A program made the translations under genes and the position numbers. Positions 38,280 to 52,603 of a stretch of DNA of 64,000 bases are shown piece after piece; position 1 is the stretch's first letter, and each line of letters opens with the position of its first letter. The notes beneath the pieces were generated by a model, which did not search any database, was not told the origin of the DNA, and worked only from the letters and a program-made list of their open reading frames with translations. This stretch comes from Lottia gigantea (Eukaryota > Mollusca > Gastropoda > Lottiidae), in contig NW_008707924.1 of NCBI RefSeq assembly GCF_000327385.1, positions 133,119 through 197,118 on the forward strand. Reading direction: 5' to 3'.

Positions 38280-41200
38280 TTAACTTTTAATGCTATATCT
38301 GGTGCCACCATCTTCTAGTTGTACACCATTGACAGTTCTGGAGGTGACTCTACCATCCTCTTCTACTGTTACTGTCTCTTGACCATTTTCTACCACTCTG
38401 AATCCATAAAAAGACATTAATTTGACCATGTCACCAAAAAGACGCCATGGCAATGAACATGTTTTTGTTCTTGTCAATAAATATATTTTCCATATAATTA
38501 AGCTTGCAGTCACATCACATTAAACCAGTGTCAAAATATCAGCCTAAAACAACTTCAACTTTTATTTAGGTCCTGAAAAATGCCATTTTGATATTGAAAA
38601 TGTCTTAAAACATTAAGATCTTAATTCATATTTTGAAATACTGATAAAACTGTACTTACTTTTTAGTAGTGACCTTTTTACCGTTGACAAATTTGGTTGA
38701 TGTGGATGTAGATCTAAAATTACCACCAATGGTTGGCCCACCGAAATTGGTACTTGAGAATGATGTAAACCTAAAATAATTCAAGATAACAGATCTTATG
38801 CTTATCTATTGCAAATTTTGAATCTCAAAATCTATCATGGTTTTAAAAAGTAGTTAAAAAGGAGAAATAAGACTGCACCTTGAGGATATTAACTTCCTTT
38901 CGAAAAATACAGAATTTAATTTAACCTTATTCACTGGGTATATATTTAGATATACCTTAAGTCAAAAAAAGGCATTCTGAAAATGTTCAAAGAACATTTG
39001 ACTTGGAATGTTATCAGATTGGAACAATTACAGAGGACATTGATTGGATTGAAAGAACTACAATTACAGGATGACATCTTCACAGATAATTAATTTTGAA
39101 AAGTATTACATCTAGAGTTTTCACAAAAATGTCCATAAATACTTATAAACATTACAGAAGAAATGACAATAATTAACAGAAAAGACGCTATCAAATTCAC
39201 AGTAAAAGCCCTATTTATCATAGAATATTTTTTTTACACATAACGTGTTACAAGTTTTTATATTAATAGGTGCTAAGCATTGTGTGACAATATCCATACA
39301 TGAGGATGCTTTTGTGTAGTATTGAAATGAAGCCTTAAATGATTACAAAATTTGCAATGTATAGGGCAGTTCTCATTTTCTATTAAATCAACGTTGATTC
39401 AGTAGAATAATTATATCACTATTAAGTATCAAAACATTGGTCTACAAGATGAGTTCCAATGACTAGCTGAATTGGAATTGTCTGGTGAACAAGGTCATAT
39501 ACCTCATTTTAGAATGAATGTTTATCATGATGAAAATATGATGGAAGGGGAGGGAGTAAGTTATACAACAAAATCAACATAACAAACTAAGGAACAAAAC
39601 TTTATAAAAAAAAAGTGCACACGGCAAATAAATAACTAAAGAAAAAAACTTTTAAAAATCAACAACTAAACTAATCACTACATAACACAGTGAAACTAAA
39701 ATAAAGAACAATAAGACTGAACATAAACTAATTATATGACCTCTGGCACAGTCAAGAATTGTGTTAACAAATGTTAATCTTTAGTCATACATTAAAGCAG
39801 TTGTTTTATATTGGTTGACAATTTATGTCTGTGATAAATCATGATGTACAATTTTCTTAAATGATGGATTGAATGTGAAATCTCATACCCTTTTAAATTC
39901 AATATCTGGTATTACTATATTATTCCCCTGCACTATCCCATGTATTTACTTTAATTTTGTGACTTTCATAGATAAAAGAAGTGTCTTTGAAGGTACTTGA
40001 AAGCAAACATTGTTGTACTTTTTGAGGTATCATAAAAAGAGGAAAGAAGGGTTTTAGTTGTATAGTTACTTTTTAACTGTTTCAGACTCTGCCAGAGGCT
40101 TGAACAAAGTTGTGTGGTATTAAAACAACTCTATCTACATGCTGAACAAAATATAAATAAACTAGTTATGTTTACCCTGTAGTTGCATTAGTCATATCCA
40201 TAAAGGGATCATCAAAGATGGATTGATGTCCAAAACCAAAATGGAGTCTAGGAAAGCCTGGATGAATGAATGGATGATGAAATGGTGATCTCTCCTGTCG
40301 ACTGCGATGTTGTTGGCTATCTGGTGTACGTCTGTGACGATGTCGGCGATGACTGAAATAATTCTCAACTCATGGACCTGCTGTTCAATCAATCAGTGAG
40401 GTGATGTTCATAGTTAAAGCTTTACTTGTGGACATATTTCAGTTAACAATAAAACAATGCTCAAGCATGCAGGAAAAACAAGCATTACAAACATAAACTA
40501 AATTCAAAACCAGCATGACAAAATTATTTGAGGAGGGATTTAACAAGCTGAAGTTAAATAAACTCATGGGAAGATGCAGGAAAAATCAAACTCAAATGAA
40601 ATGAATGAAAATTCAAAACCCCAAAAAGGAACAAAAAGTTTAAATAAAAATCTGAGTCCAAGTTAGTCAAATGAGGTTGAATTATCTTCAAATTGATTAT
40701 TTTTGAAAAATTTATAATAATTTTGCTGATTATATAAGAAAATTTTTCAATTTGTCATGCAGTTTTCTTAATATCTACTTTACCAGTTGATACAGCTCAA
40801 TTTATGCTATATGTAACAATATATATATTTCTGTGGAAATGTAGAAGTAAATTGTTTTGAACATAGATAGTTGAAATAGGGTTTTATCGCCTGTTTAAGC
40901 AAATATTTTGATAGCTCTATCCATTTTTATTTGCTTCAAATGTGCTCTTGGAGGTGATAAAATAATAATGGTATGAAAAAATGAAATGGGGAAGGATGAT
41001 AATGAAATAAATGACCTTCACCATTATATAAACTTAATAAAACAGAAATAAAAGGAAAGAACCAAAACCCAAAGTGCAGTCTGATGAACTAATATTGTAA
41101 ATATATATTGATATAATAAAATATAATATTGATAATATATAAAATATATATAATCATATAATTTATAATAAATACTTGACATTGATATATAATGATATCA

Positions 41201-43853
41201 AATATGCCCTTGTAATCTTTTTTAAAAAAAGTCCTTTCATCAAAGATTATTTTTTAGAATATCTCTAAAAATTTCTATTTAGAAACAAAATCATATTTGA
41301 GCATGATTTCATGATTTCAGTGACATGCATTACAAAAATGCAGTTCAAGAAAATTCATTTGATATTTTTAGTAATTTAGATCATGAAGGGACAATGTGTA
41401 TCATGCTAAGTTAAGTATAATGAGGACCAGCAACCAGAATCAATTTCTGGAATGATTGTAAGGGAAAGCATGATTCAGCAAAATGGTACTTGAAGCCAAA
41501 TATTAGGTAGGGAATGCATAGTAATTTGTATATTTAATTGTGTTTCATCTAATTCTTACATTTACTTAAAATAAGGTGTGTTTTGGAACCAGTAAAAGTG
41601 AACTTGTGCCAAGTGATATACAATAGTAATATAGAAGCATTGCTCATATTGTGAGTCATCATAATTTAGAAAAGCCAGAAGCTAAATATAAAGCCATGGC
41701 TCATTATTGGCTCAGGTTTATTTATAGTTTTAAAGCCATTTTACTTCATTAATAATTTCAAGATTCAATATACAATTAGTTCTTTGGATAAACTGGCATA
41801 TTTCTGAAAGTCATTGGCCAAATTTTGAAATAAATTGTTCACATTTTAAAACCTGAACCAATCAAAATATTCCACAAGTATAGCCATTACTTACCCTGAA
41901 CTACTGCCGATTGGATCCATTCCGAAAAAATGTGATGACATATTACTATGTCTAGGAAAGCCTACAAAAGAATTTTCAAACATCGAACCATTCATTTCAC
42001 GACTTGGACCTACAATAAAATCTAGTGTTAGTTCAAAATATCAACTACAGAAATTGGCACAGAAATAAAGTAAAAGAAAAGAAAATATTTTATAAATCAA
42101 GGTAGAAATTAAGAATTGAAGTTGTTACTAAAAAAAAAAGAAGATTTGATTGGTTTTAGAAAATATACCAAAAGAAATAAACACTAATCAGAGATCGAAA
42201 AGGTTCAGTGAAAAAGTTTCCAAAAAGCTGATCAAGAATGAGCAAGTATATAAGTATACAAGAGGAAAAGTGGAACAGAAATCAAGCAAATAGTAAAGTT
42301 TTCTACCATAAGATAAAATATGACAAAATGACTAGCTGTTAACAGTCATATTAATGTGAACACAACTCATCTCAGAATTATGCTGGTAAAGTATATTGGA
42401 TATTGGATGGAAAGTTCTATCTGACAAAATGTATTTGCTAAAATTTACAAAGAGATTCATACATCCACGATCAAGCTGTTCTTGGATTGTGATTACTACT
42501 ACACAGTTTTAGCCACTATTGCCCTTTCTGCAAAAATCAATTTCACTCTCATGAGGCTTGTTAACAGTTTCAATCTTCCCTAGTGCAATACAAAACACAT
42601 CCAAACACAACAAATATTTTACCCATAATGAAATCCTCAAAGGGATTATCTGTTCCAAAAAAGTCTTTAAATATATCTTCGGCACTTCTGAAGTGAAAGT
42701 GGAAATGCCCTGGTCGGCTGTAACCTTGGTTGAAATCATCTTCAAAACTAGGTTCATTTAGTACTCCTGATTTACCATATCTATCATAGACACCTCGTTT
42801 CTTGGCTGTAATAATCAAAGATAGGCGTTAACTAACATGAAATATTAACTGCAATTATATGAAAAGTAGGGCTAAAATATGAAATCATGGTGACTTGGAT
42901 AGAACATGAAGGTTCACTTACATTAATCCAACAATCAAGAGGCACTCTCTTTTTTTACAACCCCCTGAAATTTTTGAATTAACAGTAAGCTTAGATCTGT
43001 ATAGTTTTCATTTCGATAAGAAATAAAACTCACTATCTGATAAAACTTCATAAGCTTCTGCTATTAATTTAAACTTTTTCTCTGCTTCTTTCTTTTTATC
43101 TGGATTTTTGTCGGGATGCCATTGTAAAGCTAAGCGCCGATATCTAAAAAACCAGAACACATTTTATGAGTTGTACATAAGAACTTGATATTAAATACAA
43201 TAAAACAAATATATGATGATTGTACAACATCTGTAGATATTACACAGCACCATATAGAAGTAGAAATTATTTATTGTACGATAGACTTGGTAATGGAAAG
43301 AAGCTGACACATTATTTCTTCCTTCTTGAAATTCTAGTTTCAATGGCAATTTCAGCCAAAAAATTGATGATGAAAATGTAACTTTGCAAAACCTAATTTT
43401 ATGAGGTCTTTGAAAGGGACATGTTTGTCATTTTCAGGGGTTGATTTAGGTCTTGAATATACGTAAATAGTCTTCTGAGTACTAGAAATGTATGAAAATC
43501 GAATAATTCCTTCAAAAATACCCCAAACTAGGAATTTCTATTTCTATGGGTGACCTTTCTATATTACTGAGTCTCCACAAAAGACGTGTCGGCATGCAGA
43601 TAATTAATTCTGGACACACATATGGATTTGAAAGCTTGATTTTCGATGGTGAGCTGTGAACAATATTACTGATAAAAGTAGCTATAAAAAAAATTCTGTT
43701 TCCAGGACTAAGGTACGATTTAGTCAACGATTGACAAACATTTCCCTTTAACACAAACTCTTGAACTTACGCTTTTTTTATATCTTGTGCAGTTGCTGCT
43801 TTTTCTATTCCTAATATTTCATAGTAACAGACATCTTTTTTGGTGGCTGGCAT
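38280..43853 (-). CDS. DNAJB6: DNAJB6-like HSP40 co-chaperone
   Basis: Seven coding exons, all with GT-AG borders and consistent phases: 43853-43771, 43143-43034, 42805-42623, 42009-41895, 40352-40176, 38770-38660 and 38397-38280, giving 298 residues. The J domain (about 7-72) has YYEILG, the HPD triad at 37-39 that stimulates HSP70, and [17 protein letters not shown]-type linker with [17 protein letters not shown] follows, as in DNAJB6. Residues 165-210 are rich in His and Arg. The C-terminal half ([17 protein letters not shown], then [17 protein letters not shown]) matches the DNAJB6 S/T-rich and C-terminal region, which in the human protein blocks amyloid and polyglutamine aggregation. The coding start sits just after an acceptor at 43892, so at least one upstream non-coding exon exists. 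Human isoforms of 241 and 326 residues bracket this length. Confidence 0.93.
43413..43749 (+). mobile_element. MITE-like repeat, copy B2, 337 bp
   Basis: Ends are inverted repeats of 18 bp with one mismatch: AAAGGGACATGTTTGTCA at the left and AAAGGGAAATGTTTGTCA at the right when reversed. The right end is followed by TTAA (43748-43751 overlaps it) and the left is preceded by a decayed TTGA, which suggests TTAA-type insertion like family A. Its right end lies 21 bp from the donor of DNAJB6-like coding exon 1. Homologous to 25068-25389. The frame at 43512-43754 is not a gene. Confidence 0.8.
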
Positions 43854-43891
43854 TTTCAGTTGATACTAATTAAGCCTGTAACCACTAGATT

Positions 43892-46060
43892 CTGAAAATA
43901 GACATGGATGAAAATAATATACAAGCAAACAAAGAAAGAAAACATATGATTGTGCACATGACAATCTGCCAAATTAATCTAGACAATCATATGTCCATTG
44001 ACATCATTTATAACAATAATAAACAGATTTTAACTCTCATGATAATAATAATCTATTTAAAGATTGTACCATTTCACAATACTACAATCCTATATCATCA
44101 GATATTCAAAAGAGATCTGCTAGCATGTATTGGCAACTCTTAATAGCCTCTAAACCTTGTCAGTGGTTCTTGAAATTCCTGTGAAACTTGGCAAGTTAAT
44201 GATTTCTCCATCACAATTTACAAATTTACCAATCAAGCCTAATGATACCTGATAGCCATGATGTCATTAAACATCAAACTTTATCTGGCATTACTGGAAT
44301 CACAGATGAAGCAAGGAAAATTTATAGTATTAAGATGAATCCACAGCATATATAATATAGCAGTTTCGCTCACATATCTTATAAGCTTACAATTCAAAAT
44401 TCAAATTCGATATGGCTCAGACTTATATGGAACAACTTAAATACTGTTTTTAAATTTTTCTGTAAAAAAAAAATCTATCTTTAAATGAAAGTGGGTATTG
44501 TAAATAAATAATCAATGTTTGGCAAGGAATCAACAGTAAGAGTTGTTGTATATTGTTTGTTAGAACTCTGAAGTCAGGTGTAGATATAAATATAACAGAA
44601 ACCATTCTATGACCAGAATTTATTTGTCTGATTACACATGTTAATATAATAAACTTTTCTTTTCTAATGATTCTTTTAATTATTGTCCCCTAACATACAT
44701 CATCAAACATGAAAGCTTCAAATTAGTCCTTCTATTGTCTCAAACTTTTATAGAAGAATGCTTAGGCACATTTTATAACTATCTGGCACTAAATTTCAAA
44801 TTTCATGCCACAAATTGATTTCCATGCAGGTTCCATGCAGGTTCACCGTCATTAAGGCACAAACATTTTAAACACAAGTGAGTCAGAATGTGTACTCTAA
44901 ACACACAGTCACTACAGCGCAGGTCAGTAAGGCACACACTTTTTAGGAACATTAATATTTGGAACAATGTCAGTTTAGGCACATATTCATTAAAGCAATC
45001 TCTGTTCAAAATGTGCATTTCATTCTCTTTCCATTTAAGACATATTTTAAGCAAGAATTATCTGCCACTGGTAGAATTAAAGGGATATTGTCAACTGTCA
45101 TAGAATATGACATGACAAGAAAGAGAGTATATAGTTACCTATTGTAGGTATTATAAATTGTAGCTATATCATATATAAAGAATACTAAGAATGATATTAG
45201 AGTAATAGATCTATAACAGTTTGACGCAACAACACTATCAATCAGATCAAGTGTAAAAATATCTTTTACGTGTTTAATTCAATCCTGCCATTCTATTTAG
45301 CTAATAGCAATAACACAGTCTCTATTTTACTCCTTACATTCAACCAAGTGTTATTTCATTGATTTCTGTAGTTTGAATCAAATCATTAGTCTCCATTATA
45401 GCCTTGAAGAAATAATGAGGATTGCAAAGAGGATTTACTCCAAATAGAATGGTGTAACCAAAATTGCATCTTAAAATACTTGTTATTTACCACATATTAC
45501 ATCTCTTTACAGATGCTTTTCTTATCTTAAGTGGAAATATTCCAAAGTTTAGACTGAAAAGTTCCCCTTGTTCAGAACAGAAGAAATATTTTCTAGCAAA
45601 ATACCAAGATAAGGAATATGTCTGATACATTTACTCTGAAGTTGTTGACTTGAGGCATAAACTAGTCAAATTCATAACTCGAAAACAACCTTAGTCTTAT
45701 ATATATACATAGTGACAACTTTTAGGACATTCGATAGAAAGCTCACTTAATCCAGTAAATTTTCACTCTACAGACTTCAAAATCAAAATTTAATTTTTTA
45801 AAACGAATGATCTGGTCAGGATGTAAACAGAATCAATTCTAAGCCTTTTACAAAAGCAATACCAAGTATATTATGATAACTGTTTTATGATGCATAAGGA
45901 TGAATATTGTTACCAGCCTAAAGTCTAACATAGTCAGATATAACACTGAAGTCTCAAAAAAGTAATTTTAGTTGATCAACAGTTAAAATCATGATCTGTT
46001 CCAATAGATCTGAATGAAAACTCTTATTACATGAAAAACACACGAAAACAAAGCCTTAAA
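43892..46060. other. Probable 5' UTR intron of the DNAJB6-like gene, first part
   Basis: The sequence just right of 43891 is an acceptor on the minus strand (TATTTTCAG), so this region is intronic to the DNAJB6-like gene if its promoter is near 52.65 kb. From about 44760 to 45060 a phrase AGGCACA recurs with TCATTAA or TCAGTAA in a loose repeat. Overlapping open frames there (44803-45147) are not genes. Confidence 0.4.
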
Positions 46061-46065
46061 GATAG

Positions 46066-46400
46066 TGGACCACAGCCATATACGCCCGTCAAGGCATGCG
46101 GATGGTAAAAACGAAATATCCATTTTAAGTTTCATCAAAATCAGTTGAAAACTAAGAGAGTAATTGCATATTCAAGATTTTGGGTCAAGGGCAATAACTC
46201 TGCTTCTAACGGTCGAAAATACCTCAAATTCGAACTTGATCTTCGTTTTATGAATATGTATACACATACCTAATTTCATTTGATTCCATCAAAAAAACTT
46301 TTTAGAGCGTTTACAAGCAAATGTTGACGGACGGACGGATAGACCGACATGGGTGCCAACAATATACGTCCACATAGAGAGATGTGGGCATATAAAAATG
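46066..46400. repeat. Dispersed repeat of mollusc type (SINE or MITE-like)
   Basis: Contains a run of phrases that I associate with an abundant repeat in mollusc genomes: AAGTTTCATCAAAATCAGTT, GGGCAATAACTCTGCTTCTA, ACTTGATCTTCGTTTTATGA, GACGGACGGACGG and a terminal GGGCATATAAAAATGG. The left end CATATACGCCC partly mirrors the right end. No coding capacity. Family name not certain. Confidence 0.6.
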
Positions 46401-49400
46401 GTTTTTCAATGTTTCACTAAAAGTTTAACAACCATTCAGACAGGATTAATGAGTTGACACTAATTTCTTTTCTATAGTACAAAGATATTACCAGTATTAC
46501 AATATATAAATTGTTCAGGGTTATATAGAGTAAACTACACAAGAAACAGCTTCTATGAACTAATAACCATATATCTGAACTATATTTACCAGTAAGCATT
46601 CAAAGTGATCTAAAGGTATAAAATAATTCCATTCAAAAATTCACACAAAGTCAACAATGTCATTTTTTTATATTAAAATGCTTACTGTAATGTACTTGTA
46701 ATTATTTGAAATGAGACTAAACACTCATTTCAGTCAATCAAGCTGTGAAAAGTGCAGATAAACCTGGAAGTCTAGATTACTGGTAGACAGGATCCTCAGA
46801 ACCTTTGCAGGGAGGAATTCTTCATCAAATAAGGGGTATCTGATCAACAAGTGGGCAAAAATGAACTCATGAACATACTTACACATTCAATATACTTGTC
46901 AACACAAATACATACCGGTACTCACTAACAGTACACCATACCTGACAATAACTCAATCATATAAGACCTTACTTCATATCTGATCAAAAATCAAATTATT
47001 GATAGATGTTGTCCTATGAGACTACTTGACCTCATAAAATGACCATTATGTTATTGACACAATCAGATAAAACAATGTTAAATCTTAGTGAAAACACACC
47101 CTATAATAAATTCACTTTATAATATAAGCTTACATAAGCTTATACTGAACACAATTTAAACACTGAAATTAACAATGAAATGATGAAACTAGCTGTGCAA
47201 TGAGACTGGCTCTAAAATCCTTTCTTCCTGTTCACTTTGAGAATGCTTGCATTAGTAATGGTAATCCAGTGAATTTTCCATCCAGAAGTTTTTCTTCAGA
47301 CAAACCTCTAAGAATTTGTTCACCTTGTCTAAGAATGATTATTCTTGACAAGATACTGCATGTTCACATCAGTGAACCCAAACCCTGAAAATTTAACATG
47401 CAAACTGAACATCCTTAATGAATACTGCAAGTGTAAGCTTATATGAGTTATATAAAACTTATAAAACTCTTTGGTATGAACTGATGTGTACATGTAACCT
47501 ACACTGACAATATCAAATAAAAGTTTCTGTCCGATTTTGGGAATCGATAAATACAGAACAAATAATGGGACCAATAGACTTCAAACATAACATTGCCAGG
47601 CATAACACATGGTTATTGTTTGTTTGTTTATTTGTGAGTAAAGAATCTATTGTCAACAATGATCTTACTGTATAGTAAACCACAACTTGATTTATCTAGT
47701 GAGTTAGTTCTACACTGGACACAGCAGGATGGTATTCAGATTTTCAGTTGTTGCTGATATAACTCTCTTTTTAACTTAGATAAACTGATTTAATTCTTTC
47801 TTTATTTGTAGCAATATCACATGTATACAACTTAAATAATATCATGAGCTGATTATCCGAAATCTGTACATAAAGTTTCTACTACTCCATCTCTGATATA
47901 AAATCTTTACAACTACCACAAAAATTTGTGTAAAATCTTTTTAAAGTCATTAATGTGAAATGCATAAAATAAAAAGGGAATGAGCAATATTCTAGCAGTC
48001 AGTAGTTGTGAATGTCCTGTACTTTATGAGATATTTATATTCAACAGGTGTCAATATAAACAAGAAGAACCTGCTGTATAATACAGGAAGATGTAATATC
48101 TCCTCTATATTGTCACATATTTCATATTTTTAGATTTAATAACTTTATGAATAATATTTGACATGTTTTATGACATTGACAATTTGAGCCATCATCTGTA
48201 TCTTGACCAACAAGAAATCAATAACTAAAGCTATAAGTACATTATAAGACTCATGAGATAAAATAGAAGTTGACAAAACAACACATTGACCACCACACAA
48301 TAAAACTCAAATCGTTCAGGCAAAGCCTTAACCTTGTAGAAACATACAGGGGTTTTTAATTGTGCTAGAATAATCTACAAGGATCAAAGACTCATAGATA
48401 AAAGCGTGATAACACTATAACTTTTTTGTCATGTGATACCTTTACAAAATTATTCAGGCAAAATTGTCAAAAAAACAATATAACATTTCAAGAATTGACA
48501 AACTGTAGATTTTATTGGTTTATCAAGGTCTATTAATTTTATATCTTTCAAGTTCTAGGATACAAACATGATTTTAATTTTTTTTCATATAATATAAAAA
48601 ATGGTATCAACTTATTTCTTGATCGAAATTCATAATTTCAAATTTCTTAATCAATTATATGTCAAGATTACATTTTCTACACTGTATCCATTAACAAGAA
48701 GTAATCTCTTCCACAATGGTTCCCTTCCGCACATAACATACCCAAAATAAACTATAATAACCAAGAATATACTTCTTTGACGCAAAAATAACCCATGAAA
48801 TAACTTTTGGTGTGTTTTTCATGAAGTATTCACAGGATTTCTCAATTGAATTATTTTGATTATTAATCGGTTATTGATCGGTAGTCTGCTATCAATAATC
48901 GATACTCAGTCCTAATCTTGACAAATAATATACAACATTCCAATAAATATGTATTTGACATTGCAAGCATGAGTTTAAAATCATTTTTACCTGTTTATTG
49001 TGTGAAATCCTAGATTAAAGGGTGATTTCTGATTTTAATTTAAACTGAATCAGTTAAGTAGTTCCTAATAAACTAAGAAATAATCCTGAGTCAATTGATA
49101 ACAGCTGAACAGAAGAGTTTCACACCTACCAATACCTAGTAGTGAATTATATACTACAATGTCAATATCACAGCATACCATCTAGTTAATACATGAATAA
49201 TGTTATTATTATGCTGTTATGAGTAATTATGTGTAATGTGTATTGCATGAGTATATTACAGATCGTCAATAATAATCAATTCCATTAACTCTGCACTACA
49301 AATATATAACCTTACCTTGAAAACTAGATCATGAGGTGTTTTGTAGTACTAGATGTACCTTTCTGCACTCACTTTCTAATTTATGTCAACATTCAACATA

Positions 49401-52400
49401 CTTAGTTTGTACCCTCTAATAGCAAAAATATCTGTGACTATAATTTACCACATTTAAGTGACTGTTTTTATTTTTTTAATAACAGCACAGTAGACCTTTA
49501 ATCAGAAAAAGATCAAAGATGTTTGCATCAAATGGTATTGATCCTCCAAATGTATTTTATAAGACAGATTTACATAAGCTTTGTTCTTCTTTCTGAATTC
49601 TATAAATTTTGTAATTGATATGTTTGTTTCATGTGCATTCATAAATTTTGTTTAAAAGGGCATTCCGCTTTTTTCATCCGGTTTTTGGAAGGTGAAATAC
49701 ATCAAACTGCAAAGAGGAAGATGCCCCTTACCTTTTGTGAAAGGTTTATCTTAAAATATCAAAGCTTTATGTCACAAACAGCTACAAAAGTCTTGACAAG
49801 TTACGTAACTACTTTGAATTCCCTAGGCTCTATTTTTGCTGTACTATACGATATTTGATTATGAGAAATGAATTCTGATTGGACCACAAATTGTTAACCA
49901 ATCAGCAGCGATTTTACAAATGTATCTCAAAACGTGAAGAGTTTTAGGTCCGTAGTTCAATATACTCTGTCCACTCAAAAATCACATCATGATGTATTTT
50001 TTAACTCAGCAATCCTAAAAATTGTGTTTAAAATAGTTTCTTTGTTGCCAGATCAACGTATAGAAACCGTATATAGGACATACATAGAGTATCACGCAAA
50101 ATAATCCCAGTTTAAACCTTGAAATTAAATCAAAATAACCCTTAAAATCAAGAGAAGAATGAAAACATCAGATCAGAAATTCTAAATTAATATACCAAAC
50201 CACTGCATTTAACACAAGAATTTAACACCCCTTTATTTACAGTGCTATTTTAATTCAAAATAAACAGATTTGAATACAGTACAGTGATAAATTCAAATCT
50301 TATCAAGTAAAATAGTTAAACAGTATGATAAAAATAGCTTCTATGTTGGAGCCAAAATTTCAGTCTGAACTGGTATGGAAATGGGGCAATCCTATAACCA
50401 GCTTGCAAGTATGTGTGTAATCAACTTATTCACACTTTTCAGACATACCAAGTTAGCTTCCTTTTTTTTTGTCTTTCCAGATCATCATGCATATCAACGC
50501 ATTTCCAGACCTAATAACTCACAAAAGGGGTTTCCTTTATCCCTATCTCATCCAACAGATCTGATCTCAAATCAGAATACACATCTACTGAATTCCGACA
50601 ACTATAGTTTTTTTTCTGTTTAACTCTTATCAATAAAGCTGATCAATCAAGAAAAAATAATAAGCAAAGAAACCCACTTCTGTTTTCTTCTCTCTCCAAT
50701 TTCTTACAGAATAATCTTTCCTTCCTGAGAAATGTTTAAAAATAGACTCTGTAAGACATACAGATGGTTTCAATGTCAATTAGTCAATAAAAACCTATTT
50801 ATCTACAGTACCGGTACCATAAACAATATTAAAATATTTACCTTATAACTCACTGATATTAACCATGAGAGACCCCATAAATCATTAAATCACAGAGAGA
50901 GACTGAAAGGGATACAGACACTGATCCCTGGTATTTCCACTAGTTTCAGGTCAATATGAACTACAAGGTAGAGAAAAACATTCCAGTTTAGCCAAGATAG
51001 AATGTTAGATCTATAAATATCTACTTCACTGACTCATCTTACTCAAGTGGTATAACTATATAGGCTAGGCAACTGACAGGTAACATGAAATGTATGTGCA
51101 TGCATGCATCACTAAACACAAGTTATTGGAGCATCATTGTGCTTGCCACAAAATTTAAATTTTCAAACTCCCTTTTTTAAGAGGGATTTCAAATTTTTTC
51201 TAAAATTATTAGTATATAAACTGATTTTGAATCAACAATCAAGCTTTTATAATGAATTGAATATTAGACTATTAGTGCTATTTTGAATCATAAATTAAAA
51301 ACATCTTTATTGAAGAGTTAGCTGAATACATTCAAAGTATGTTCTGCATAATGTAATTTACATCAAATTATAAATACAGCACATAGCAGTTGAAAAAATC
51401 AGTCACATTTTTTACAACAAGTCGAAATTGCAATTTTTCAACAATTCTTTTCTTCTATTTTCTACTGTATCGATAATCCCGCACATTCACATCTTAATGC
51501 AGTCGATCATGTTCATTTAGCTTTTGCATAACTGGCTTAAAAATGGAATTAAAAAAAAAATGGTCATCCTATCAATATATTTTGTAATAATTTATCTTTC
51601 CAGAGTGATAGACATATATATTTAACAATTGACACAATACATTGCCATACAATGCCAGAACATTGAACTCTGAAATATCCCAAACCTCTCTTTGCCCTCA
51701 TATAAAAATTACATGAAGCTTGGTTATCTGAACATCTGCAAAAATTATCTTCTCAAAATTGATAAATGATGTTTATTTTATTATGCTGGTATGATAAACA
51801 TACATGTCTCACACTGTAACAACATGTTGAGTTGTATTTGCCAGAACTTAAACTTAACTACCTTCATGATGCTATTTTCATACAAATAAGCAACTTTCAG
51901 CAGACTTATCAAAATTTGTTCTTTTTTAATTTAGCCACTTCAGTTATGGTCTAAAGGTGCAGCTCTTGAACCTTCATCCATTTAAAGATACCACCAGCCT
52001 ATGAAATTTCTTCCCAATCACACTCTGGGATTTTGTGATGCGAAACAAAAGATGTAAGCTTATTCAAGAAGCATTAGACACTGAATGAACCTTTGGTTCG
52101 TGTCAAAAAATTCCCACGTTGGAGTCTACATATCGTTAGACTGCAGCTTTCAGATACATTCTTTTTAGTTGTTATATAGGCTATGTGTCACACAAAACTT
52201 CATTTGCATTCTACATTGAGCTTTGAATTAAATTTTCATTAATATTTGAGATAAAATTTCAACAGTATACCATTTGTCTCAGAAGATCTTCAGGTGCAAA
52301 GAAATAGGGTTCAGTTATTTTACATTTGAAATCGTACTTAGTTTCCCTCCGAGACTACTTTTAGGACTGAAAATTCCCCTCTGTAAAATTATTTTAACAT

Positions 52401-52603
52401 TTTCATCAACCCAAAGACAAAGACTCTCATTCAAATTGCCAAATGCAATTTAGTAAGCTCAAAGTTCTGTCAATATAGTTTCAACATATAATAAAATAAA
52501 GAGAAGGCTTCCAATGGCATAACAGGCACAAATGTAAACAAAGCTGTTTATCTGTTTGTGAAAACTTTACTCTTTTTGTGTTTCTGAATAAAAGACTACT
52601 TAC
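46401..52603. other. Probable 5' UTR intron of the DNAJB6-like gene, second part
   Basis: AT-rich with no supported gene. Small frames (46417-46599, 47200-47388, 47329-47574, 49631-49858, 50375-50623) lack domains. A donor-like CAAG|GTAAGG on the minus strand at about 49311-49316 could mark an alternative untranslated exon. Near 49640-49960 the sequence is less AT-rich and includes an inverted CCAAT pair; it may be another dispersed repeat. Confidence 0.35.
49875..49905. promoter_or_regulatory. Inverted CCAAT-box pair
   Basis: CTGATTGG and its exact complement CCAATCAG face each other across a 15-bp loop. Each half is a full CCAAT box of the NF-Y type. It may be a promoter element or simply part of a palindromic repeat; no gene start is visible next to it. 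Confidence 0.3.

Noticed and set aside
49631-49858. 75-codon plus frame starting MCIHKFCLKG
   Set aside because: No domain, and the segment looks more like part of a dispersed repeat with an inverted CCAAT pair nearby.
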